Assembly: GCA_965248155.1 (NCBI GenBank)
Contig: CBDFIO010000002.1
Span: 1,364,001-1,428,000 of the forward strand
Length of the DNA stretch: 64,000 nucleotides
Direction: 5' to 3'
Source: RFSX01 sp965248155
GTDB taxonomy: Bacteria > Bacteroidota > Bacteroidia > Chitinophagales > Saprospiraceae
Each line of letters starts with the position of its first letter. Position 1 is the stretch's first letter. The notes beneath the pieces were generated by a model. It was given only the letters and a program-made list of their open reading frames with translations, was not told where the DNA came from and ran no database searches. Shown here one piece after another: positions 57,345-64,000 of this stretch. Made by a program: the position numbers and the translations under genes.

Positions 57345-58067
57345 TTATGCTACCGCTTCTTTTTTCTCTTCCTTCATTTTCCTTCTCTCTGACAACCCGT
57401 CTTTAACAACTTCTGTCATATAAGATGCAATTATGCTAATTGCTTTTGATGCATCATCATTCGCAGGAATTGGAAAGTCCACCATCGTTGGATCTGAATT
57501 TGTATCAACAATCCCAAAGATTTTGATTCCTAATTTTCTGGCTTCAGCAATTGCAATATGCTCGTGGTGAATGTCAACAACAAAAATTGCAGCTGGCAAT
57601 CTGTTCATGTTTGCAATCCCCCCTAAAACTTTTTCAAGTTTATTTCTTTCTCTGGTAAGTGTAAGTCTTTCTTTTTTGGTAATGCTAGTAACATTTTCAT
57701 CTGCCAAAAGTTTGTCGATGTTATTCATTTTTTTGACAGATCTTTTGATCGTTGAAAAGTTGGTCATCATTCCCCCTAACCATCTTTCGGTTACGAAAGG
57801 CATGTTAATCTCTCTTGCTAATTTAGACACATGGTCCTTTGCTTGCTTTTTAGTTGCAACAAACATTACTTTCCTGCCGGATTTTGCAACTTGTTTTAAA
57901 GCATTCGCAGCCTTGTCAATGTACTCTAAAGTCCTGTTAAGATCTATGATGTGGATGCCTTTTCTTTCCATGAAAATATAGGGCAACATCTTGGGGTTCC
58001 ATTTTCTTTTCATGTGTCCCAGATGGGCTCCTGCATCTAATAATTCTTTATATGTGGGTCTAGCCAT
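57345..58067 (-). CDS. rpsB: 30S ribosomal protein S2
   Basis: The ATG at 58067 (MARPTYKELLDAGAHLGHMK, 240 aa) is the right start; the frame extends 30 codons further upstream but those residues overlap rpsI and do not match the family. S2 blocks are WNPKMLPYIFMERKGIHIID, FVTERWLGGMMTNF and FGIVDTNSDPTMVDFPIPAND. Third gene of the rplM operon. Confidence 0.97.
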   Translation of the reverse strand: MARPTYKELLDAGAHLGHMKRKWNPKMLPYIFMERKGIHIIDLNRTLEYIDKAANALKQVAKSGRKVMFVATKKQAKDHVSKLAREINMPFVTERWLGGMMTNFSTIKRSVKKMNNIDKLLADENVTSITKKERLTLTRERNKLEKVLGGIANMNRLPAAIFVVDIHHEHIAIAEARKLGIKIFGIVDTNSDPTMVDFPIPANDDASKAISIIASYMTEVVKDGLSERRKMKEEKKEAVA

Positions 58068-58095
58068 TTTTTCTTGCTTGTCTTGAATAAAAAAA

Positions 58096-58482
58096 TTAAC
58101 GTTTTGAGAATTGGAAACTCTTTCTTGCCTTTGGTTTTCCGTACTTCTTCCTTTCAACTACTCTTGCGTCTCTGGTAAGATATTTCTTCTCCTTTAAAGA
58201 CTTCTTGTTGTCTTCGTTAACAATAACCAAAGCCTTTGACAAAGCCAATCTTATAGCTTCCGCCTGTCCTTTAAATCCACCGCCATTAACATTGATTTTG
58301 ATATCATAGCTTTTTAAGCTGTCCACGGTTTTTAAAGGATCTTCTATGTTGAATTGGATATTGGCCTGTGGAAAATACACTTTATAGTCTTTTCCATTGA
58401 CAACAATGTTTCCCTTTCCGGCCTTCATGTAAAGCCTGGCAACTGAAGCTTTTCTTCTGCCTGTTGTATTTATTATTTCCAT
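58096..58482 (-). CDS. rpsI: 30S ribosomal protein S9
   Basis: 128 aa. The family N-terminus TTGRRKASVARLYMKAGKG and the conserved tail ARVVERKKYGKPKARKSFQF with the C-terminal SKR (whose Lys/Arg reach the P-site tRNA) are present. Directly follows rplM, 3 bp apart. Confidence 0.97.
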   Translation of the reverse strand: MEIINTTGRRKASVARLYMKAGKGNIVVNGKDYKVYFPQANIQFNIEDPLKTVDSLKSYDIKINVNGGGFKGQAEAIRLALSKALVIVNEDNKKSLKEKKYLTRDARVVERKKYGKPKARKSFQFSKR

Positions 58483-58485
58483 TTA

Positions 58486-58929
58486 TTAAAAGTTAAATGT
58501 TTCTGGTTTTTGTGCAGCATGCGGATGATCGCTACCTGCATAAACAAATAGTTTCTTTATCATCGCCCTTCCCAATCTTGTTTTAGGCAACATTCCTCTG
58601 ACAGCATTTTCGATAATCGCAATTGGTTTTTTCTCCAATAATTCTTTTGCTGTCTTCCTTTTCTGTCCTCCAGGATATCCAGAATAAGTAATATATTCTT
58701 TCTGCTCCATTTTGCTTCCGGTGAATCTTATCTTTTCAGCATTAATAACGACAATACAGTCTCCTGTATCTACGTGAGGGGTATAAGAGGGTTTGTGCTT
58801 TCCTCTAAGCACTGTTGCTAGTTTAGTAGCTAACCTTCCCACGATTTTATCTTCCGCGTCCACGATATACCAATTCCTTTCTACGGTATCTTTGTTGGCA
58901 GATTTTGTTTTATAACTTAATGTATTCAC
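58486..58929 (-). CDS. rplM: 50S ribosomal protein L13
   Basis: 147 aa, normal length. Characteristic blocks are WYIVDAEDKIVGRLATKLA, LRGKHKPSYTPHVDTGDCI and AVRGMLPKTRLGRAMIKKL. First gene of the rplM-rpsI-rpsB-tsf operon, with a good Bacteroidota-type promoter about 50 bp upstream. Confidence 0.97.
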   Translation of the reverse strand: MNTLSYKTKSANKDTVERNWYIVDAEDKIVGRLATKLATVLRGKHKPSYTPHVDTGDCIVVINAEKIRFTGSKMEQKEYITYSGYPGGQKRKTAKELLEKKPIAIIENAVRGMLPKTRLGRAMIKKLFVYAGSDHPHAAQKPETFNF

Positions 58930-58975
58930 TTCTCTGATTTTAAGTCAATTAAATGTGCTTTTTACTAAAGCGCTG

Positions 58976-59006
58976 CAAATGTATATTTCTTTTGGTGAGA
59001 ATACAA
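58976..59006 (-). promoter_or_regulatory. Promoter of the rplM ribosomal operon
   Basis: On the minus strand, TTG (59004-59006) is followed after 20 nt by TACATTTG (58976-58983) and then C, matching the Bacteroidota consensus TTG-N19/20-TAnnTTTGC. The start codon of rplM is about 47 bp downstream. The rest of 58930-59139 shows no further feature. Confidence 0.6.
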
Positions 59007-59139
59007 GGTATTGCATACAGTTTTTTAAAAAAATTTGTGTGACGCGCTGATAATCAATAAAAAAATCGCTCAACTTCCATACAAATCTGCATTAATCAAG
59101 ATGTTTCTTGGCATTCAATGAGCTTGCTTTGTAGATATT

Positions 59140-61005
59140 TTATCTTCCAATATGAACAAGCAGTACTGAAATATCTGAAGGTGTAACACCGCTTATCCTG
59201 CTGGCCTGGCCAATTGTCCTGGGTTGAATCTGAATAAGCTTTTCTTTTCCTTCTGCAGAAAGGGAAGATATTTTGTTAAAATCTAATTTCTCCGATAGTT
59301 TAACAGCCTCTAATCGGTTCATCTTTTCTGCCATATCCTTTTCTTTTGAAATATAGTCTTCATATTTTACTGCTGTTTCTGCCATGTGGAGAATCTCCTT
59401 GTCATATTGAAGCAAGAATGAATCTAGAGAAGGAACTGTTTCTCTTAAGTTCTGAATTCCTATTCCTGGTCTTAATAGGATATTGATCAGTTTTACTTTT
59501 TGTTTTAGCTCTGAAGAGTCCTGTTGTCTCAGCAATGCGTTTATTTCATCTGGTGCAATGCTCGATTTATTAAAAAACTTTCTGATTTCGTTAATGGCTT
59601 TTATTTTATAGCTGACTCTTTCCATTCTCCCCTCCATTCCTTTTATTCCAAGAGCACTGGCTTTGGGGCTCAATCGCAGGTCCGCATTATCTTGTCTCAA
59701 AAGAATTCGATATTCTGCTCTTGAAGTAAACATCCGGTATGGTTCTTTGGTGCCTTTATTAATAAGGTCGTCAATCAAAACGCCAATATATCCCTCCGAT
59801 CTTTTTATAACAAACGGTTCTTCTTCATTAACCTTTAAGTGCGCATTAATCCCGGCAACACAGCCTTGAGAAGCAGCCTCTTCGTATCCTGTTGTCCCAT
59901 TTATCTGACCGGCGAAAAATAAAGCTTCAACTTGTTTTGTTTCAAGACTTATCCTTAATTGTGTTGGTGGAAAAAAGTCGTACTCTATCGCATATCCAGG
60001 GCGAAACATTTTTGCTTTCTCAAAACCAGGGATTTTGATCATCGCATTATATTGAACGTCTTCCGGAAGTGAAGAAGAAAATCCGTTAACATATATCTCA
60101 CAGGTGTCTCTTCCTTCCGGTTCAACAAAAAGTTGGTGTCTGTCTCTATCCGAAAATCGATCAATTTTATCCTCAATACTTGGACAGTACCTTGGGCCCA
60201 TTCCTCTTATTCTTCCATTAAATAATGGCGATCTGTTAAATCCGGTTTTAAGAACTTCATGAACTTCTTTGCTTGTAAAACTAATATGACAAGGAATCTG
60301 GTTCTCTAGTTTTGGAGTTTCGGTAAATGAAAACTTTTCGGGATTTTCATCGCCGGGCTGTATTTCCATTCTCGTCCAGTCCAGGCTTCTCCCATCCACT
60401 CGTGGAGGTGTGCCTGTTTTCATTCTTCCCGATTCAAAGCCAAGCTCCACAAGTTGTTCTGTTATTCCCGTTGCTGATTTTTCACCAGCCCTGCCTCCTC
60501 CAAATTGTTTTTCTCCTATATGAATTAATCCATTCAAAAAAGTACCGTTTGTCAAAACCACAGTCTTAGATCTTATTTCCAGACCAATTCCTGTCCGAAC
60601 TCCTTTACACCTCCCATCTTCAACAATTAATCCTTTTACCATTTCTTGCCAAAAGTCAATATTGGGATGGGCTTCTAACATGTTTCTCCATTTTCTGGCA
60701 AACAACATTCTGTCACTCTGAGCTCTTGGGCTCCACATAGCGGGACCTTTAGATTTGTTCAGCATTCTAAACTGAATCATTGTGTGATCAGTGACAATTC
60801 CACTATATCCTCCCAGTGCATCAATTTCTCTAACAATTTGTCCCTTTGCAACTCCACCCATGGCCGGGTTACAACTCATCTGAGCAATCGTCTGCATGTT
60901 CATTGTCGCCAACATTACTTTCGAGCCCATGTTTGCAGCAGCAACTGCCGCTTCACAACCGGCATGCCCAGCACCTACTACTATGACATCATATTCTTGA
61001 AACAT
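59140..61005 (-). CDS. mnmG: tRNA uridine 5-carboxymethylaminomethyl modification enzyme MnmG
   Basis: With MnmE it installs the 5-carboxymethylaminomethyl group on wobble uridine 34. The FAD-binding loop is VIVVGAGHAGCEAAVAAANMG. Other signatures are SCNPAMGGVAKGQIVREIDAL, LTNGTFLNGLIHIGEKQFGGGR, RMKTGTPPRVDGRSLDW and FFAGQINGTTGYEEAASQG, plus the C-terminal helical tRNA-binding domain (PRTIGQASRISGVTPSDIS). 621 aa, normal length. Confidence 0.97.
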   Translation of the reverse strand: MFQEYDVIVVGAGHAGCEAAVAAANMGSKVMLATMNMQTIAQMSCNPAMGGVAKGQIVREIDALGGYSGIVTDHTMIQFRMLNKSKGPAMWSPRAQSDRMLFARKWRNMLEAHPNIDFWQEMVKGLIVEDGRCKGVRTGIGLEIRSKTVVLTNGTFLNGLIHIGEKQFGGGRAGEKSATGITEQLVELGFESGRMKTGTPPRVDGRSLDWTRMEIQPGDENPEKFSFTETPKLENQIPCHISFTSKEVHEVLKTGFNRSPLFNGRIRGMGPRYCPSIEDKIDRFSDRDRHQLFVEPEGRDTCEIYVNGFSSSLPEDVQYNAMIKIPGFEKAKMFRPGYAIEYDFFPPTQLRISLETKQVEALFFAGQINGTTGYEEAASQGCVAGINAHLKVNEEEPFVIKRSEGYIGVLIDDLINKGTKEPYRMFTSRAEYRILLRQDNADLRLSPKASALGIKGMEGRMERVSYKIKAINEIRKFFNKSSIAPDEINALLRQQDSSELKQKVKLINILLRPGIGIQNLRETVPSLDSFLLQYDKEILHMAETAVKYEDYISKEKDMAEKMNRLEAVKLSEKLDFNKISSLSAEGKEKLIQIQPRTIGQASRISGVTPSDISVLLVHIGR

Positions 61006-61013
61006 ATCGCGCG

Positions 61014-61021
61014 CAAAGGTA
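61014..61021 (-). promoter_or_regulatory. Putative -7 box for mnmG
   Basis: TACCTTTG on the minus strand fits TAnnTTTG and lies only 8 bp before the ATG, so transcription would start at or almost at the start codon (nearly leaderless mRNA). No clear -33 TTG. Confidence 0.35.
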
Positions 61022-61099
61022 TATGAATCTCTAAATAGTGGAAAGGCCCAACAGAATAAAGTCTAATTTTTATTTATGCCTTTGAAAAACTTAAAACTA

Positions 61100-61107
61100 T
61101 ATCTTTG
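61100..61107 (+). promoter_or_regulatory. Putative -7 box for the conserved unknown gene at 61127
   Basis: TATCTTTG followed by CGCCA fits TAnnTTTG and resembles the box before carB. It lies 19 bp before the TTG start. Confidence 0.35.
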
Positions 61108-61126
61108 CGCCAAATTGTAAGACTCC

Positions 61127-62554
61127 TTGGTACACGCTAACAGACATATTCTTAAATCTGAACAGAAGCCGCTCAATATCAATCTTAATAAAAGTATATA
61201 TGGCACCTTTGCAGAAATTGGCGCCGGACAAGAAGTCGCTAGAAACTTTTTTCAAACCGGGGCTGCTGCCAATACCATTGCCAAGACAATGTCCGCCTAT
61301 GATAAAACGTATTCCGATAATATATATGGAATTGAATCAACAGGCCGATATGTTTGTGAATCCCGGCTATATAAAATGTTGGACCATGAATTTGGTTTAT
61401 TAGAAGAACGCTTGTCTGATGAGCGGCCAAATACTTTGTTTTTTGCATTTGCAGATACTGTTGCTGCGATTAATTACAAACGAACTATTAAGGGTAATGG
61501 CTGGATGGGTGTTCGGTTCAAACTGCGCGCGGGCGCTCCAACTAATGACCTGATTCTTCATGTGAAAATGAAAGACAGCAATAGTCATTTGCAACAGGAA
61601 GCCATTGGTGTTCTTGGTGTAAATATGATTTATGCGTGCTTCAAACTATATAAGGACATTGATGAGTTTGTGCTTTCCTTAATAAATGGTATTTCTGGAA
61701 GAATAGAAATCGATATGCTTCGTCTTGAAGGACACGATTTTAACCATGTAGATAACCGACTTCTTTGCTTGCTTGCAGTCCAGCACCAGTTAACTGATGT
61801 AGCAATTTTCGGTAGTGACAAAAGAAGTGCTCATGCTTCTGAATTATTATGGAAAAAAGACCTAATGGGTGTTCGCGGCCACTATCGCCCTCCGACCAAT
61901 GTCACCACAGATGTCTTTAGCTCGGGTTTTGATCAGTTTTTAAATGAGGAAGATGTAGAAAAAGATAGAGCCACAATAATTGCTGAAATCACCCTGGACA
62001 ACTTGAAAATAGATGGCCGTATAAATCACCAAGATTTTTTTAATCGTTCTGATGCCTTATGTGCTCTTGGTTATAATGTCATCTTGTCTGATTGTAATAA
62101 CCATCAGAACTTAATCAATTATTTGGCAGATCATCGAATAGGAAAATTAGGTCTCGTTATCGGTGTTCGCGAACTCTCTCAGATCATCGAAGAAAAATAT
62201 TATAACAACCAAGACGGAAGATTGCTTGTCGCATTTGGAGAATTGTTTAATCGAAACATCAAGGTATACGTTTATCCTGCTTATTTGCAAAAAGGGGGAC
62301 CTTTGACCGAAGCAAAAACACTAATGGTGCCTGATGGTATTCATTTTCTTTACAAACATTTAATCGACGCCAAACAGATTGTTGAAATAGAAAATTATGA
62401 TGAAGAGATTCTGAAGATTTTGCCTTGGGATGTTCTCGAGTCAATTGAACATGCAGATCACTCTTGGGAAAGTGCGGTTCCTGAAGTTCTTGTTGATCTT
62501 ATAAAAAATAAATCCCTCTTTAATTATGGGACAAAAAAAATAATTCATGTTTAG
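61127..62554 (+). CDS. Conserved protein of unknown function (about 475 aa)
   Basis: A TTG at 61127 starts a soluble 475-aa protein with no signal peptide or membrane segment. Striking blocks are SIYGTFAEIGAGQEVARNFF, AANTIAKTMSAYDKTYSD and TGRYVCESRLYKMLDHEF near the N-terminus, LRAGAPTNDLILHVKMKDS and QQEAIGVLGVNMIYACF in the middle, and MVPDGIHFLYKHLIDAKQIV near the end. These look strongly constrained, and I recall similar proteins being widespread in Bacteroidota and some other phyla under inconsistent names, but I cannot assign a reaction. It overlaps the following M15 peptidase gene by 8 bp. Existence is certain, function open. Confidence 0.8.
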   Translation: MVHANRHILKSEQKPLNINLNKSIYGTFAEIGAGQEVARNFFQTGAAANTIAKTMSAYDKTYSDNIYGIESTGRYVCESRLYKMLDHEFGLLEERLSDERPNTLFFAFADTVAAINYKRTIKGNGWMGVRFKLRAGAPTNDLILHVKMKDSNSHLQQEAIGVLGVNMIYACFKLYKDIDEFVLSLINGISGRIEIDMLRLEGHDFNHVDNRLLCLLAVQHQLTDVAIFGSDKRSAHASELLWKKDLMGVRGHYRPPTNVTTDVFSSGFDQFLNEEDVEKDRATIIAEITLDNLKIDGRINHQDFFNRSDALCALGYNVILSDCNNHQNLINYLADHRIGKLGLVIGVRELSQIIEEKYYNNQDGRLLVAFGELFNRNIKVYVYPAYLQKGGPLTEAKTLMVPDGIHFLYKHLIDAKQIVEIENYDEEILKILPWDVLESIEHADHSWESAVPEVLVDLIKNKSLFNYGTKKIIHV

Positions 62555-63338
62555 ATTTGTTATCGCTTGTTTTATGTTTGTATGTTTTGTGTCTTGCTTG
62601 CAAGAGTCCAGTAAAAGTTTAGCAAACAGTTCTCCTGACGCTCCTAGCTCCCCCGAGCTTATTGATACATCAATGATTAATATGATTATGGGTCATTTTA
62701 ACCCTGAAAAAGAAGAAGACTTTGAAGTGATATCAAAAACATATGCGGATCGTGAAGGTTTGTATATGAGAAAAGAAGCCTATCGTGCTTTTAGAGATAT
62801 GTACGAAGCAGCATTGAAGGATGGTATTTCACTTGTTATTGTTTCAGCCACCAGAAACTTCGATTATCAAAAAACGATTTGGGAAAAGAAGTGGACAGGT
62901 AAAACCATTCTAAGTTCCGGAGAGAATGCCGCTACCGATTTTGCAAACGATTCTTTGCGCGCCCGTAAAATTCTTGAATACAGTTCAATGCCCGGAACTT
63001 CTCGCCATCATTGGGGTACAGATGTTGATTTTAATAAACTTGACAATGGTTGGTTTGAATCAGGAGAGGGTCTTCGTTTGTTTCAATGGCTTGAAAGCAA
63101 TGCAGAAAGATTTGGTTTCTGCAGACCATATACCCAAAAAGATATTGACCGCCCTGAAGGGTACAACGAAGAAAAATGGCATTGGTCTTATTCTCCATTA
63201 TCAGAAGAACTTACCGCATATGCCGCACAATACTTAAATGACTCAATGATTAAAAAATTTCAGGGAGCAGAAGCCGCCTCAAGCATTGAAGTCGTCCAAA
63301 ATTATGTCTTAGGAATTCACCATTCATGTAAAAACTAA
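62547..63338 (+). CDS. M15-family D-alanyl-D-alanine carboxypeptidase-like lipoprotein
   Basis: The 263-aa protein has a lipoprotein signal (VIACFMFVCFVSCLQ) and a VanY/DacB-type zinc peptidase domain. Zinc ligands and catalytic residues are visible in MPGTSRHHWGTDVDF (H and D of the SxHxxGxAxD-like motif) and EKWHWSYSPL (the third His). It likely trims peptidoglycan stem peptides in the periplasm. It overlaps the preceding gene by 8 bp and is followed after 6 bp by a thioredoxin-like gene, suggesting one operon. Confidence 0.88.
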   Translation: MFRFVIACFMFVCFVSCLQESSKSLANSSPDAPSSPELIDTSMINMIMGHFNPEKEEDFEVISKTYADREGLYMRKEAYRAFRDMYEAALKDGISLVIVSATRNFDYQKTIWEKKWTGKTILSSGENAATDFANDSLRARKILEYSSMPGTSRHHWGTDVDFNKLDNGWFESGEGLRLFQWLESNAERFGFCRPYTQKDIDRPEGYNEEKWHWSYSPLSEELTAYAAQYLNDSMIKKFQGAEAASSIEVVQNYVLGIHHSCKN

Positions 63339-63344
63339 ATTATT

Positions 63345-63905
63345 ATGGCATTTACAGAATCAAATATGCTCGAATTAAATTCTTTCGCGCCAGAATTTAA
63401 TCTATTTGACACCATTAGCAATCAGTACGTATCTTATGCGGATATTCAAGGTGCTCAAGCAACCGTTGTTATGTTTATCTGCAACCACTGTCCCTTTGTT
63501 GTTCATGTCAATGATGAGCTGGTTAGCATTGCTGAACACTACAATAAGAAAGGTGTTGGTTTCGTAGCGATTTCCTCAAATGATGCTATTTCATATCCTC
63601 AGGATGGTCCTGAACAAATGTCCATTGTAGCTAAAGTTTTAAAATATCCATTTCCGTATTTATACGACGAAACACAAAAAGTAGCACAGGACTACATGGC
63701 TGCATGTACGCCAGACTTTTACTTGTTTAACAAAGAGAATCGTCTGGTTTATAGAGGCCGGCTTGACTCCTCAAGGCCAGCAAATGGTGATCCTTTGACA
63801 GGTGCCAATTTGAGATCTGCGATTGATGCCGTTCTTTTAGGTGTCGATGATATATCTCCTCAATTTCCGAGTGCCGGTTGCAATATCAAATGGAAATCCA
63901 CTTAG
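63345..63905 (+). CDS. Thioredoxin-fold (AhpC/TSA-like) protein with CNHCP motif
   Basis: The 186-aa cytoplasmic protein has a redoxin fold with MFICNHCPFVVHVNDEL as active-site region (CxxC), VGFVAISSNDAISYPQDGPE, a cis-Pro-containing CTPDFYLFNKENRLVYRGRL, and a C-terminal SAGCNIKW with a further Cys. This group is usually annotated as thioredoxin family or peroxiredoxin-like. Partner unknown. Last gene of the operon. Confidence 0.87.
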   Translation: MAFTESNMLELNSFAPEFNLFDTISNQYVSYADIQGAQATVVMFICNHCPFVVHVNDELVSIAEHYNKKGVGFVAISSNDAISYPQDGPEQMSIVAKVLKYPFPYLYDETQKVAQDYMAACTPDFYLFNKENRLVYRGRLDSSRPANGDPLTGANLRSAIDAVLLGVDDISPQFPSAGCNIKWKST

Positions 63906-64000
63906 TTTTTATCTGCAACAATTTTCTGAAAACTGAAAATCTTATTTAGGGAATCTGTTTCTGTTGGATATGTTTCTTTACAGCCATAATAATTATCGAA
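63902..64000 (-). CDS. C-terminal end of a gene entering from the right (partial)
   Basis: On the minus strand an open frame enters from the window edge and ends at a TAA at 63902-63904, convergent with and overlapping the previous stop by 4 bp. It encodes FDNYYGCKETYPTETDSLNK and about 13 more residues. Only 32 residues are visible, so it may be chance. Confidence 0.35.
   Translation of the reverse strand, partial: FDNYYGCKETYPTETDSLNKIFSFQKIVADKN

Overview
The window comes from a low-GC bacterium of the phylum Bacteroidota, most likely a Saprospiria-type or flavobacterial lineage. The evidence is a SusC/RagA-type receptor, type IX secretion C-terminal sorting domains of both the short (type A) and the gliding/CHU_C-like (type B) kinds, the gliding lipoprotein GldH, hyalin-repeat adhesins, a short CarB without the full C-terminal regulatory domain, and promoters fitting the Bacteroidota pattern TTG-N19/20-TAnnTTTG.

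Layout. From 1 to about 37.8 kb the window is accessory and heavily rearranged. It holds an FG-GAP/ASPIC protein and a frameshifted SusC (3-5525), IS3-family copy 1 (5724-7188), a 5'-truncated hyalin-repeat protein (to 10361), carB, and two ompH/skp genes with an IS1595 element inserted between them. Next come a truncated and frameshifted T9SS adhesin with dockerin- and cohesin-like parts (15537-18635), IS3 copy 2, a compositionally distinct katG with a small unknown gene and an OsmC gene, and an IS982 copy with a nonsense mutation. After it lie a glycosyltransferase fragment, a truncated repeat adhesin, IS3 copy 3, an IS256-type remnant, a frameshifted metzincin-like protease and a lipoprotein. 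The last part of this half has a tyrosine integrase split by an IS1-family element, a tRNA-Asn-like 3' remnant, TPM and RHS gene tails fused end to end, and an intact second IS982 copy.

From 37.8 kb to the end the window is ordinary chromosomal backbone: pdeM, an ECF sigma factor with a small anti-sigma-like gene, prfA, an outer-membrane barrel, trmB, thiL with an rRNA/tRNA pseudouridine synthase and a 46-aa membrane peptide, an mfd-PH-PH operon, a GHMP kinase, redoxin-grpE-dnaJ-gldH, a flavin reductase, recA, the rplM-rpsI-rpsB-tsf ribosomal operon with pyrH, mnmG, a conserved gene of unknown function, an M15 peptidase and a thioredoxin-like protein.

The most informative pattern is in the mobile elements. 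The two single-copy ISs (IS1595 and IS1) keep perfect 8-bp target duplications. All three IS3 copies and both IS982 copies lack convincing duplications, and they abut truncated genes in nearly every case. This points either to repeated recombination between IS copies or to assembly joins made through repeats. I did not find a convincing new defence or metabolic system. The best leads for new biology are the conserved gene at 61127, two unlisted small membrane proteins, a possible short RNA at about 44.2 kb, and the simple-sequence tracts inside the IS1 transposase.
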